Positions 33,618-41,671 of a DNA stretch of 64,000 nt are shown here, one piece after another. Origin of the DNA: RH-AL1 sp965277355 (GTDB lineage Bacteria; Pseudomonadota; Alphaproteobacteria; Rhizobiales; Beijerinckiaceae); the NCBI GenBank assembly GCA_965277355.1, contig CBDICN010000002.1:1736001-1800000 (forward strand), given 5' to 3'. Position 1 is the stretch's first letter. Each line of letters opens with the position of its first letter. Position numbers and translations under genes: made by a program. The notes beneath the pieces are model-generated. The model was given only the letters and a program-made list of their open reading frames with translations, did no database searches and was not told where the DNA came from.

Positions 33618-34642
33618 CGTTCGGTCAGCTTCAGTTCGATACGGCGGTTCTTGCGGTTGGCGTCGTCGGTCGTCGCGGCTTCGATCGGCTGGTACTGCCC
33701 GAAGCCCGCGGCGACGAGCCGGTGCGGATCGACACCCCTGCCGGCCAGGTACTCGACGACGGCGATGGCGCGCGCCGCGGAGAGCTCCCAATTCGAGGCG
33801 TACGACGCCGACTTGATCGGCTTGGCGTCGGTGTGGCCGTCGACGCGCATAACCCACGGGAGATCGGGCGGGATCTCGCGCTCGAGCTGGATCAAGGCGG
33901 CGGCAAGCTGGTCGAGTTCGGCGTGGCCCGCCGAATTGACAACCGCCTGCCCGGAGTCGAACAGCACCTCGGACTGGAACACGAAGCGGTCGCCGACGAC
34001 GCGCACGCCCGGCCGCTCGCCGAGGATCTGGCGCAGCCGGCCGAAGAAATCCGAGCGGTATCGGGCGAGTTCCTGCACCTTCTGCGCCAGCGCCACGTTG
34101 AGGCGCGAGCCGAGATCGGCGATCTTGGCCTGTGCGTCCTTGTCCTTGCCTTCGGAGGCGGCGAGCGCCGCCTCGATGGCGGCGAGCTGGCGGCGCAGCG
34201 CGGCGATCTGCTGGTTCAGGATGTCGATCTGGGCGGCGGCGCGCTCGGAGATCTGCTTCTCTTTGTCGAGCTCGGCGTTGGCGTTTGCGGCAGCGCCCCC
34301 GGCGCCTGCCGCCTGGGCGTTCGAGCCGTCGACGAGGCCCTGCAGCCGCGCCTTGTCCTGGTTGGCGCTGTCGAGCGTCGCGTTGAGAGAGGCGAGGCTC
34401 GTCTCGGCCGACTGCTTGCCGGCGCGTTCCAGCGCGAGCAGGGAGGTGAGCTCCTCGACCTGTCGGTTGAGCTTGTTGAGAGCGCTGTCGCGGCCCGAGA
34501 CGTCGCGGGCAAGGTAGAACTGGGCTAGTACGAACACCGAGAGCAGGAAGATGATGACGAGCAGCATCGTCGAGAGCGCATCGACGAAGCCCGGCCAATA
34601 GTCGACCTGACGGGCCCGGCTGCGGGTGCGCCCGAGCGGCAT
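33614..34642 (-). CDS. MotB/OmpA-like peptidoglycan-binding membrane protein
   Basis: A 342-residue protein. Residues about 14-44 make one membrane helix preceded by a short basic tail (DYWPGFVDALSTMLLVIIFL), a MotB-plug-like arrangement with an Asp at the membrane edge. Residues about 50-215 are a long periplasmic coiled coil. Residues about 225-342 are an OmpA domain (VLFDSGQAVVN, RVDGHTDAKP, NWELSAARAIAVVEYL) that should bind peptidoglycan. Paired with the upstream MotA/ExbB-like gene by a 1-bp overlap (34642). Together they form a predicted proton-driven stator anchored to the wall. No flagellar genes are near. Confidence 0.88.
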   Translation of the reverse strand: MPLGRTRSRARQVDYWPGFVDALSTMLLVIIFLLSVFVLAQFYLARDVSGRDSALNKLNRQVEELTSLLALERAGKQSAETSLASLNATLDSANQDKARLQGLVDGSNAQAAGAGGAAANANAELDKEKQISERAAAQIDILNQQIAALRRQLAAIEAALAASEGKDKDAQAKIADLGSRLNVALAQKVQELARYRSDFFGRLRQILGERPGVRVVGDRFVFQSEVLFDSGQAVVNSAGHAELDQLAAALIQLEREIPPDLPWVMRVDGHTDAKPIKSASYASNWELSAARAIAVVEYLAGRGVDPHRLVAAGFGQYQPIEAATTDDANRKNRRIELKLTER

Positions 34643-35625
34643 CAGCGCCGTTCCGGCTCGGAGGCGAGGCGGCGCAGCAGGCTTTTGATCTCGCCGTTCT
34701 GCTCGGCCTGCGCCTCGACCCAGTCGCGGATCTGCTGCTGTTCGGCGCGCATGTGCTGCACCAGCGCCTGGATCCCGTCGGCGAGGTTGGCCATCGCCTG
34801 CGAGCTCGCGCGCTGGTGGCTCTGGTCGGCACCCGTCGAGATCTTCTCCAGCGCCGCCCGGATGTTCGGGTTGCCCTCGAGCCGGGTGAACGCCGGTTCG
34901 GCCGAGGTGTGGGCGGTGAGCGCGTCCTCGAGCTCGGTGTAGAAGCGGTTCTGCGCCTGGCCGGCCTGCAGATCGATGAAGCCGAGGATCAGCGAGCCGG
35001 AGAGGCCGAACAGCGAGGAGGTGAAGGCGAGACTCATGCTGGCGAGGATGCCGCCGAGCCCGGTCTTCATGTCCTCGATCGCCGCCGCCGCGTCCGGGCC
35101 GACCTGCATCGACTTGATGACGCCAGCCAGCGAGGCGACGGTCTCGATGAGGCCCCAGAAGGTGCCGAGCAGACCGAGGAAGATGAGCAGACCGGTGAGA
35201 TAGCGCGACACCTCGCGGGCCTCGTCGAGCCGAGTGCCGATGGAGTCGAGGATGACGCGCAGCGTCACCGTGGAGAGGGTGGCGCTGGGCGGCTTGTCGC
35301 CGAGCAGCGTCGCCATCGGTGCAAGCAGGATCGGCGGCTTGGCGCCGCCGGCATCCCCGCGCGGAAGGGCGTTGACCCAGCGCGCCTCGCGGAACAGCCG
35401 CGCCACGTTGCGGATGCCGAAGATGATACCGACGAACAGCACGCCGAAAATCAGCCCGTTGAGGCCGGGGTTGGCCATGAAGGCCTGCGCGATCTTGCGG
35501 TAGAGGATCAGCGCTATGAAGCCGACGAGGATCAGGAAGACGACGATGCGCACCAGGAAAATCTGGGGCGAGGACAGCTTGATCGGGTCGGTCTGGGCTG
35601 GGTCGTCGAAAGCGGCCATGGCCAT
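34642..35625 (-). CDS. MotA/TolQ/ExbB-like proton channel protein
   Basis: A 327-residue inner-membrane protein with hydrophobic segments at about 25-47, 57-77, 143-170 and 195-220; the latter two carry the MotA/TolQ/ExbB core (LLIFLGLLGTFWGLIETVAS and SMSLAFTSSLFGLSGSLILG). The C-terminal 100 residues are helical and soluble. Conserved in Rhizobiales as a biopolymer-transport-like protein beside a MotB/OmpA-like partner. The arrangement also recalls ZorA-ZorB of Zorya, but no ZorC/D/E-type genes are nearby. Upstream lies a 165-bp promoter gap. Confidence 0.86.
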   Translation of the reverse strand: MAMAAFDDPAQTDPIKLSSPQIFLVRIVVFLILVGFIALILYRKIAQAFMANPGLNGLIFGVLFVGIIFGIRNVARLFREARWVNALPRGDAGGAKPPILLAPMATLLGDKPPSATLSTVTLRVILDSIGTRLDEAREVSRYLTGLLIFLGLLGTFWGLIETVASLAGVIKSMQVGPDAAAAIEDMKTGLGGILASMSLAFTSSLFGLSGSLILGFIDLQAGQAQNRFYTELEDALTAHTSAEPAFTRLEGNPNIRAALEKISTGADQSHQRASSQAMANLADGIQALVQHMRAEQQQIRDWVEAQAEQNGEIKSLLRRLASEPERR

Positions 35626-35790
35626 GTCGTGTCGTTCCGGTCTTTACTCTTGCCGGTCGCTCCCGGTGAGACCCTCAACGCACTCGCTCGCGGCGAGCCT
35701 TCCTCCTGGCGTGCGGCTAGATTGCGGGCAGCGCGGCAAATGGCAAGCGTTTTAAAGTCACGCTCGCTGTGAATTCCCGCCCCGCCGCGG

Positions 35791-36792
35791 CTAGGCGCCC
35801 ATCGTCACCACGAGCTTGCCGGCGGCCTTGCGATCGGCCAGCGCCGCGATCGCATCGCCGCCCCTTTCCAGCGGGTAGCGGCCGGAGACGTCGGGCTTGA
35901 GCTTGCCCTCGGCATAGAGCTTTAGCAGCGCCGCCACGTTGGCGCGGCTCTTCTCGGGCTCGCGCGCCACGAAGGCGCCCCAGAAGACGCCGACGACCTG
36001 GCAGCTCTTGAGCAGCGTGAGGTTGAGCGGCAGCTTGGCGATGCCAGCCGGGAAGCCGACCACCAGCAATCGTCCCTCCCAGGCGATCGCGCGCAGCGCC
36101 GCCTCGCTATAGTCGCCGCCGACCGGATCGTAGATCACGTCGGCGCCGGCCTCGCCGACGGCATCCTTGAACAGCTTCGAGAGCGCTTTGCGGCCGTCGC
36201 CGTCGAACGGGCCGGTGGGGTAGACGATGGCGGCGTCCGCGCCGTGCGCCTTGGCGAGATCGGCCTTCTCCCGGGAAGAGGCGGCGGCGATCACCCGCGC
36301 GCCCATCGCCTTGCCGATCTCGACCGCCGCGAGGCCGACGCCGCCCGCGGCGCCCAGCACCAGCAGCGTGTCGCCTGCCTTCAGCGCGGCGCGCTGCGCC
36401 AGCGCGTGGTAGGAGGTGGCGTAGGTCATGATGAAGGCCGCCGCCTCGTCGAACGGCATTGCGTCCGGCATCGGCACGCAGCGCTCGCGCCCCAGCACGA
36501 TCTTCTCGACCATGCCGCCGTGACCGGCCCAGCCGATCATCCGCTGGCCGACCAGTCTTTCAGGCACGCCCTCGCCGACCGCATCGACGACGCCGGCCAC
36601 CTCGCCGCCCGGCGCGAACGGGCGCGGCGGGCGCAGTTGGTACTTGTCGGCGATGATCAGCGAGTCCGGGAAATTGACGCCGCACGCGCGGACCGCGATG
36701 CGGATCTCGCCGCGGCCGGGCTGCGGTTCCGGGATGTCCTCGACGACGAGGGAGTCGGGGCCGCCGGGTGTCTTGCTGAGCAGGGCTTTCAT
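35791..36792 (-). CDS. NADPH:quinone oxidoreductase-type zinc-free MDR enzyme
   Basis: A 333-residue medium-chain dehydrogenase: N-terminal GroES-like fold with PEPQPGRGEIRIAVRACGVN, then the NADPH-binding LLVLGAAGGVGLAAVEIGKA and DVIYDPVGGDYSEAALRAI. No structural or catalytic zinc Cys cluster is present, which fits the quinone oxidoreductase group. Probably reduces quinones or enoyl-type substrates. Monocistronic. Confidence 0.9.
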   Translation of the reverse strand: MKALLSKTPGGPDSLVVEDIPEPQPGRGEIRIAVRACGVNFPDSLIIADKYQLRPPRPFAPGGEVAGVVDAVGEGVPERLVGQRMIGWAGHGGMVEKIVLGRERCVPMPDAMPFDEAAAFIMTYATSYHALAQRAALKAGDTLLVLGAAGGVGLAAVEIGKAMGARVIAAASSREKADLAKAHGADAAIVYPTGPFDGDGRKALSKLFKDAVGEAGADVIYDPVGGDYSEAALRAIAWEGRLLVVGFPAGIAKLPLNLTLLKSCQVVGVFWGAFVAREPEKSRANVAALLKLYAEGKLKPDVSGRYPLERGGDAIAALADRKAAGKLVVTMGA

Positions 36793-36956
36793 GGGTGTTC
36801 CGTAGCGTGTCCAGAGACGCTAAACCAGATAAAAGCGCCGCTTCCTGGCAAGGCCGAGTGGCCCTGCCTCGTAGGTCGCTTACCCGTTGATTATGTCGTA
36901 TCGTTCGAGTTATTTCTCTTTAGCTGCGATACCAATAGGCAAAAGGGATTCCACCT
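36793..36956. other. AT-rich upstream region of the HNH nuclease gene
   Basis: The last 80 bp are strikingly AT-rich relative to neighbours (ttattatttctct-like stretches such as gttatttctctttagctg) and probably hold the HNH gene's promoter. It marks the left edge of the low-GC island. Confidence 0.5.
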
Positions 36957-37649
36957 ATGTTGGCTATCAGATGGGATCCGGGTAACGACTACGCAGGATG
37001 GATTGACCTCATTCCCACCTACTGGCTCGAAGTAGAAGGCGATCTGGATCAGGTTCACCATTTTTGTAGCAAGGGAGCAGAAAAGATCGATTGCCTCGTC
37101 GATGTGAAGATTGCTTCGAAATCTATTCTTCTAAATTATGGCGGAAGAAATCAGAGATGGAATGAGGAACGAGACTGTGATCCTGGAGCGATGAGAATAG
37201 ATTTCTTCGATGAGGAAAGAGCTCGAGTAAAGTCGATTTGGTGGGCGGAAGATGGGCTTGAATTTGACAAAGCGGCGGCCAAATGGCTACCCCGTTTCGA
37301 ATATGCGGTTTTAGAAGGAAATCCTCAGCTTGTAAGTCACCTACGTCGCGAACGTGATCCCTTCATTGTTGAGGAGAAGAAGCAGCATATGCTTAATCGA
37401 GAGGGAAAGCTTGCATGCGAGGCGTGCGATTTCGAGTTCGAGGAAAAATATGGAGAGCTTGGTAGGGATTTCTGTGAGGTACATCATAACAACCCGCTGA
37501 AGCGGGGACTTCGCCTCACCACGCTCGACGACTTGGCGATCCTCTGCTCGAACTGCCATCGAATGATCCACAAGACTTATCCTATCGAGCCGGTCTCCGA
37601 CTTTAGACGCCTTGTTAGCTCGACTGGGCAAGCAAGCCGGAAAACCTAG
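36957..37649 (+). CDS. HNH endonuclease
   Basis: A 230-residue protein with an HNH zinc/His-metal nuclease domain at the C-terminus: C154-x2-C157, HHNNPL at 176-181 and C197-x2-C200-H201 with H205 (LCSNCHRMIH). This layout is close to McrA-type and other restriction or homing nucleases. The N-terminal 140 residues look like a separate DNA-binding or sensing domain that I cannot assign. Base composition is clearly lower than the flanks (21 G/C in the 60 bp from 37081), pointing to recent transfer. AAAGGGA precedes the ATG. No methyltransferase or toxin partner lies beside it; the adjacent gene is a DUF2442 protein. Confidence 0.85.
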   Translation: MLAIRWDPGNDYAGWIDLIPTYWLEVEGDLDQVHHFCSKGAEKIDCLVDVKIASKSILLNYGGRNQRWNEERDCDPGAMRIDFFDEERARVKSIWWAEDGLEFDKAAAKWLPRFEYAVLEGNPQLVSHLRRERDPFIVEEKKQHMLNREGKLACEACDFEFEEKYGELGRDFCEVHHNNPLKRGLRLTTLDDLAILCSNCHRMIHKTYPIEPVSDFRRLVSSTGQASRKT

Positions 37650-37678
37650 CCTTGATAGAAGCCGATGGAGCAGGCTCA

Positions 37679-38005
37679 ATGAGCGAGGCTGACACGATCG
37701 TCACGATCGACGCGATCGACGCGCCCTTTCCGAAGCTCGTCGCGGTGTCTCCGCTCGATGGTTTTTCGATCCTGGTCACTTGGCAAGACGGCAAGCAAAG
37801 CGCAGTCGATCTGGCGTCGTCGATCGTCGGGTCGAAGATTTATGCACCGCTGCGAAGCGACCGATCGCCGTTCGAAAGCGTCCATCTCGTCAATAATTCC
37901 GTCATCGCCTGGGGTGAAGAGGCAATAGACATGCACGTTTCGAACCTCGAACGATTGTATCGAGAGACGACGGAAGCGGTTGCCTCACACCGGTACGGCT
38001 CCTAG
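37679..38005 (+). CDS. DUF2442 domain protein
   Basis: A 108-residue protein with the DUF2442 pattern: FPKLVAVSPLDGFSILVTWQ, VDLASSIVGSKIYAPL and VIAWGEEAIDMHVSNL. The family is small, often next to DUF4160 or toxin-antitoxin-like genes, and is thought to bind DNA or partner proteins. ATG 37679 with GGAG upstream is preferred to a TTG 27 bp earlier. Its codon use is normal high-GC, so unlike the HNH gene it may be older here. Its 3' end overlaps that of the convergent MDR gene by 4 bp. Confidence 0.82.
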   Translation: MSEADTIVTIDAIDAPFPKLVAVSPLDGFSILVTWQDGKQSAVDLASSIVGSKIYAPLRSDRSPFESVHLVNNSVIAWGEEAIDMHVSNLERLYRETTEAVASHRYGS

Positions 38006-39027
38006 CGCGCGACGCGCACCAGCGCCTTGCCGAAATTGCCGCCGTCGAGCATCGAGAGGAAGGCGGACGGCGCGTTCTCGAGGCCGTCGGTCACGTCCTC
38101 GATGTAGCGGATCTTGCCCTCCACGATGCCGCGCCCGACCTCGTCGAGGAACGCCGGGTAATGCGCGATGAACTCGTAGTTGATGAAGCCGCGCAGTGTC
38201 AGGCTCTTGGTGAGGATGTCGCGCATCGTGGCGGCGAGGCGGTTCGGCGCCTCCTGGATGCCGCTGTATTGCGAGATCAGGCCGCAGACCGGCACCCGGC
38301 CGTAAAGGTTCATCAGCGGCAGCACCGCCTGCCAGATCGCGCCGCCGACGTTTTCGAAATAGACGTCCACTCCATCGGGACAAGCGGCGGCGATCGCCTC
38401 CGGCATTCCCTCCGCGCGATGATCGATCGCGGCGTCGAACCCGAACTCCGCGGTAAGCGCGCGGCACTTGTCCGAGCCACCGGCGATGCCGACGGCGCGG
38501 CAGCCGTGCATCTTGGCGAGCTGGCCGACCAGCGATCCCACCGGGCCGGTCGCGGCCGCGACGACCACCGTCTCGCCAGCCTTCGGCTTGCCGAGCAGCA
38601 TCAGCCCCGACCAGGCGGTGAAGCCCGGCATGCCGAGCACGCCGAGCGCGGTCGAGACCGGCGCGATCTTGGCGTCGAGCTTGCGCAGCGGCATGCCGGC
38701 GACGCCGATGCCGTCGGAGGGTAAGTGCGAGCTCCAGCCGGTCGGGGCGAGCACGATGTCGCCGGTCTTGTAGCCGTCGTGCTCGGAGACTGTCACCTCG
38801 GCGACGCCCTCCCCGGTCATCGGCTGGCCGAGCTCGACCGGCTTGGCATACGACTTCCGGTCGTCCATCCGCCCGCGCATGTAGGGATCGAGCGAGAGAT
38901 AGAGGGTGCGTAGCAGCAAGCCGCCGGCAGGCGCCGCCGGCACCGGCTTCTTTTCGAGTCGGAAGTCGTCGAGCGTCGGCTTGCCCTCCGGGCGCGACGC
39001 GAGGACGATCTGCTGCATGCTGGCCAT
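38002..39027 (-). CDS. NADP-dependent alkenal/one oxidoreductase (CurA/LTB4DH-like MDR)
   Basis: A 341-residue MDR of the leukotriene B4 dehydrogenase/CurA group: LLLRTLYLSLDPYMRGRM, VVVAAATGPVGSLVGQLAKM, VDVYFENVGGAIWQAVLPLM and the C-terminal GLENAPSAFLSMLDGGNFGK. Reduces double bonds of enones and similar compounds with NADPH. ATG 39027 begins MASMQQIVLASRPEG, the family start. Divergent to the alpha/beta hydrolase gene. Confidence 0.92.
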   Translation of the reverse strand: MASMQQIVLASRPEGKPTLDDFRLEKKPVPAAPAGGLLLRTLYLSLDPYMRGRMDDRKSYAKPVELGQPMTGEGVAEVTVSEHDGYKTGDIVLAPTGWSSHLPSDGIGVAGMPLRKLDAKIAPVSTALGVLGMPGFTAWSGLMLLGKPKAGETVVVAAATGPVGSLVGQLAKMHGCRAVGIAGGSDKCRALTAEFGFDAAIDHRAEGMPEAIAAACPDGVDVYFENVGGAIWQAVLPLMNLYGRVPVCGLISQYSGIQEAPNRLAATMRDILTKSLTLRGFINYEFIAHYPAFLDEVGRGIVEGKIRYIEDVTDGLENAPSAFLSMLDGGNFGKALVRVAR

Positions 39028-39199
39028 GGGTGCGTTCCGCGAATGACTGAACACCCAGCCTAGTGCGTTCCCCGGCGAAGGAGAAGCCGCAGCAACGGCT
39101 CCGCCCAAAAGCGGCTCGGGAACGCTGTTGTTTCCCGTGCTTCGATGCCGGTCACGCGCGTTGAACGGCGCCAAACCTCACAAGCGGAGTTCCAACCGG

Positions 39200-40069
39200 A
39201 TGGACATCGAGCATGCAACGACAATGATCGGCGACTCGGCCCTGCACGTCGCGCGCGCCGGCGATGGGCGGCCGCTGCTCCTGCTGCACGGCTGGCCGGA
39301 GTTCTGGCTGACCTGGGAGCCAGTGATGACGCGGCTCGCCGACCGCCACCGGTTGATCGCGCCGGATCTGCGCGGCTTCGGCGACAGCGCCAAGCCCGCC
39401 GGCCCGTTCGGAGCCGAAGACCAGGCCGCCGACATGCTGGCGCTGCTCGACGCGCTGCATGTGGAGAAAGTGGGCGTCGTCGGCCACGATGTCGGCGGCG
39501 CGGTGATGCAGGCGCTCGCGCTCCGCGCGCCGGAGCGCGTCGCCGGATTGTTCTTCTTCGACTTCTCCTATCCCGGCATCGGCGCGCGGATGGGCGCGCC
39601 TGACCGGCTCGCCGAGATCTGGTACCAATCCTTCCATCAGTTCGACTTCGCGCCAGGTCTGGTCGGCGCTTCGCGGGACACCTGCGGCGCCTACATCGGC
39701 CACTTCCTGCGACATTGGGCGCATCGCAGGCATGCGTTCGACGATGTGCGGGACGCGTTCGTCGACAACTTCCTGAAGCCCGGCAATCTCGCCGGCGGCT
39801 TCGCCTACTACCGGGCGGCGCAGGCCGCCCGCGTCGCGATGATGAAGGGCGAAGCGCCGACGCTGCCGCCGATCGCGCTGCCGACCTGCGTGCGCTGGGC
39901 CGAGCACGACCCGATCTTCCCCTATGCCTGGACCGATAGGCTCGGCGAGACCTTCGCCGATCTCGATCTCGCGATGATGCGCGACGTCGGGCACTATCCG
40001 CATCGAGAGGACCCCGACGCCGCCGCGGCGGAGATCGCCGCCTTCTTCGCGCGGATCGGATGGCGGTGA
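39200..40069 (+). CDS. Alpha/beta hydrolase (epoxide hydrolase / haloalkanoate dehalogenase-like)
   Basis: A 289-residue hydrolase: HGWPEFWLTW (HGxP oxyanion loop), GHDVGG with Asp nucleophile, Asp in RWAEHDPIFPY and catalytic His in VGHYPHREDP. The Asp nucleophile and HGWPEFW are typical of soluble epoxide hydrolases and haloacetate dehalogenases; the exact activity is open. ATG 39200 has only a weak upstream site; the longer frame to 39128 lacks homology. Confidence 0.88.
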   Translation: MDIEHATTMIGDSALHVARAGDGRPLLLLHGWPEFWLTWEPVMTRLADRHRLIAPDLRGFGDSAKPAGPFGAEDQAADMLALLDALHVEKVGVVGHDVGGAVMQALALRAPERVAGLFFFDFSYPGIGARMGAPDRLAEIWYQSFHQFDFAPGLVGASRDTCGAYIGHFLRHWAHRRHAFDDVRDAFVDNFLKPGNLAGGFAYYRAAQAARVAMMKGEAPTLPPIALPTCVRWAEHDPIFPYAWTDRLGETFADLDLAMMRDVGHYPHREDPDAAAAEIAAFFARIGWR

Positions 40070-40180
40070 GCAACTCGCCGCGTTTCCGGGACCTTCCCGC
40101 GATGGCCCATTTCAGCCGACAGCAGAGCGAGCGCGGCGCGGCGCAAGGATGGCGCCCGGTCCTATCGTCGGCTAGGAACG

Positions 40181-40603
40181 GTGCGCTACTCTCCGTCTGG
40201 ATGGGCACCCGTGAAGATCCCCCTCGCGTTGCATAGGTTCGGCGTCCCGGTTATTCGCAATCCGTTGCCCGGCTTCGACCCCATCTTCTATCGCTACTGG
40301 TACCGTGACATCGGCAAGTTCGGCGACGGACCGCTCGTGCACTACCTCGTCTACGGGTGGAAGGAGGGGCGCGATCCGAGCGCGGGGTTCAGCACGGCGG
40401 GGTACCTCGCGGCCAATCCCGATGTCGCCGCGCTCGGGATCAATCCCCTGGTCCATTTCGTCGAGCATGGCCTGGCGGAGGGACGCAGGGGCTGGGAGAA
40501 GGACCCCACCGCTCCGCCTCCGGCGGCGAGGCTCGTCGGCGACCAACCGATGAAGCTTCTACCGTCGCCGCGACCGGCCGACGGTGCCTTGAACGCGAGC
40601 TAG
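40181..40603 (+). CDS. Small protein with two FDPxFYxxxYxD/NPLxHFxxxGxxEGR-type repeats
   Basis: A 140-residue protein with a duplicated unit: FDPIFYRYWYRDIGKFGDGP then LVHYLVYGWKEGRDPS, and STAGYLAANPDVAALGINPL then VHFVEHGLAEGRRGW. This pattern occurs at the N-terminus of some bacterial glycosyltransferases and surface proteins; here it stands alone. Start GTG 40181 is uncertain, GTG 40211 also possible. The stop TAG (40601-40603) is formed at the TA flank of MITE copy 2, so the natural 3' end may have been longer. Confidence 0.65.
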   Translation: MRYSPSGWAPVKIPLALHRFGVPVIRNPLPGFDPIFYRYWYRDIGKFGDGPLVHYLVYGWKEGRDPSAGFSTAGYLAANPDVAALGINPLVHFVEHGLAEGRRGWEKDPTAPPPAARLVGDQPMKLLPSPRPADGALNAS

Positions 40604-40702
40604 AGCATCGGACGGTGATTCGGAGTCGCTTCGCGACGCTTATGTGCCAGTCCTCGCTACGCTTTCCTGATCGGAGCAAGTCCGCAACAGCGGACGTTGC
40701 TC
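40603..40702. repeat. 100-bp TA-flanked MITE-like repeat, copy 2
   Basis: Same unit as copy 1 at 15001-15100, again exactly 100 bp, with TA at 40601-40602 and 40703-40704. Begins gagcatcggacggtgattcg and ends gcggacgttgctc. The extended ends are ctagagca and tgctctag, a perfect inverted repeat of 8 bp. It lies between two convergent genes; both use a TAG stop formed at its TA flanks. Confidence 0.82.
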
Positions 40703-41634
40703 TAGGGTCCGAAGATCGACCAGCCCATCCGCCGCGTCAGGGCCTCCAGCGCGACCCGGCCGAGATGCGAGTTGCCGGTGGCGTCGAGGCCCGGCGCCCA
40801 GACCGCGATCGAAGCCTTGCCCGGCGCGATCGCCAGAATGCCGCCGCCGACGCCGCTCTTGCCGGGTAGGCCGACGCGATAGGCAAACTCGCCCGATCCG
40901 TCATAGTGCCCGCACGTCAGCATGATCGCGTTGATGCGCTTGGCGCGCTCTGGAGAGACGATCGAGTGCCCGTTTGCCGGGTTGCGGCCGGCATGGGCGA
41001 GATAGCGGCCGGCGGTGGCGAGTTGCCGGCACGACATCGCGATCGCGCAATGATGGAAGTAGACGCCGAGCGTATAGTCGACCGGGTTGTCGAGGACGCC
41101 GAACGACTTCATGTAGTTGGCGAGCGCGGCGTTGCGGAAGCCGGTCCGCTTCTCGGAGGCCGCGACGGCGTGGTCGATGGTGATCGACGGGTCCTGGCCC
41201 AATGCCTGCAAGAAGCGCAGGATCACGCCCAGGGCCTCGCGGGGCTGGTGGCCGGAGAGGATGACGTCGGTGACGGCGATCGCGCCGGCGTTGATGAAGG
41301 GGTTGCGCGGCACCCCGCGCTCGCGCTCAAGCTGGACGATCGAGTTGAACGGGCTGCCGGATGGTTCACGGCCGACGCGCCGCCACAGCCGGTCGCCGAT
41401 CATGCCGAGCGCGAGCGTCAGCGTGAAGACCTTGGAGATGCTCTGGATCGAGAACGGCACGTCGCTTTCGCCCGCCGCCGCGACGCGGCCGTCCGCGTCG
41501 ACGACGACGAGGCCGAAGGCGTTAGCATCGACGGGCGCCAGCTCCGGGATGTAGGAGGCGACAATACCGCGGTCGGACCGCTGCCGCATCTCGTCGGCGA
41601 TCTCTTTGACGACAGTGGAGAGGTCGGTGCTCAT
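40702..41634 (-). CDS. glsA: Glutaminase A
   Basis: A 310-residue serine-dependent beta-lactamase-like glutaminase converting glutamine to glutamate and ammonia. Visible features: SIQSISKVF with catalytic S65 and K68 (SxxK), PFINAGAIAVTD, and GLPGKSGVGGGILAIAPGKA near the C-terminus. Length equals the family norm. Its TAG stop overlaps the border of MITE copy 2. No regulator adjacent. Confidence 0.97.
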   Translation of the reverse strand: MSTDLSTVVKEIADEMRQRSDRGIVASYIPELAPVDANAFGLVVVDADGRVAAAGESDVPFSIQSISKVFTLTLALGMIGDRLWRRVGREPSGSPFNSIVQLERERGVPRNPFINAGAIAVTDVILSGHQPREALGVILRFLQALGQDPSITIDHAVAASEKRTGFRNAALANYMKSFGVLDNPVDYTLGVYFHHCAIAMSCRQLATAGRYLAHAGRNPANGHSIVSPERAKRINAIMLTCGHYDGSGEFAYRVGLPGKSGVGGGILAIAPGKASIAVWAPGLDATGNSHLGRVALEALTRRMGWSIFGP

Positions 41635-41671
41635 CGGCCGGTGCTCATTAGCCGGTTCTCGCGCGCCGAGC

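Noticed and set aside
33614..35625. Possible Zorya anti-phage system (ZorA/ZorB-like pair)
   Set aside because: No ZorC, ZorD helicase or ZorE-type gene on either side; the neighbours are a short soluble protein, a tiny lipoprotein and a quinone reductase. The pair looks like a conserved Rhizobiales envelope operon.
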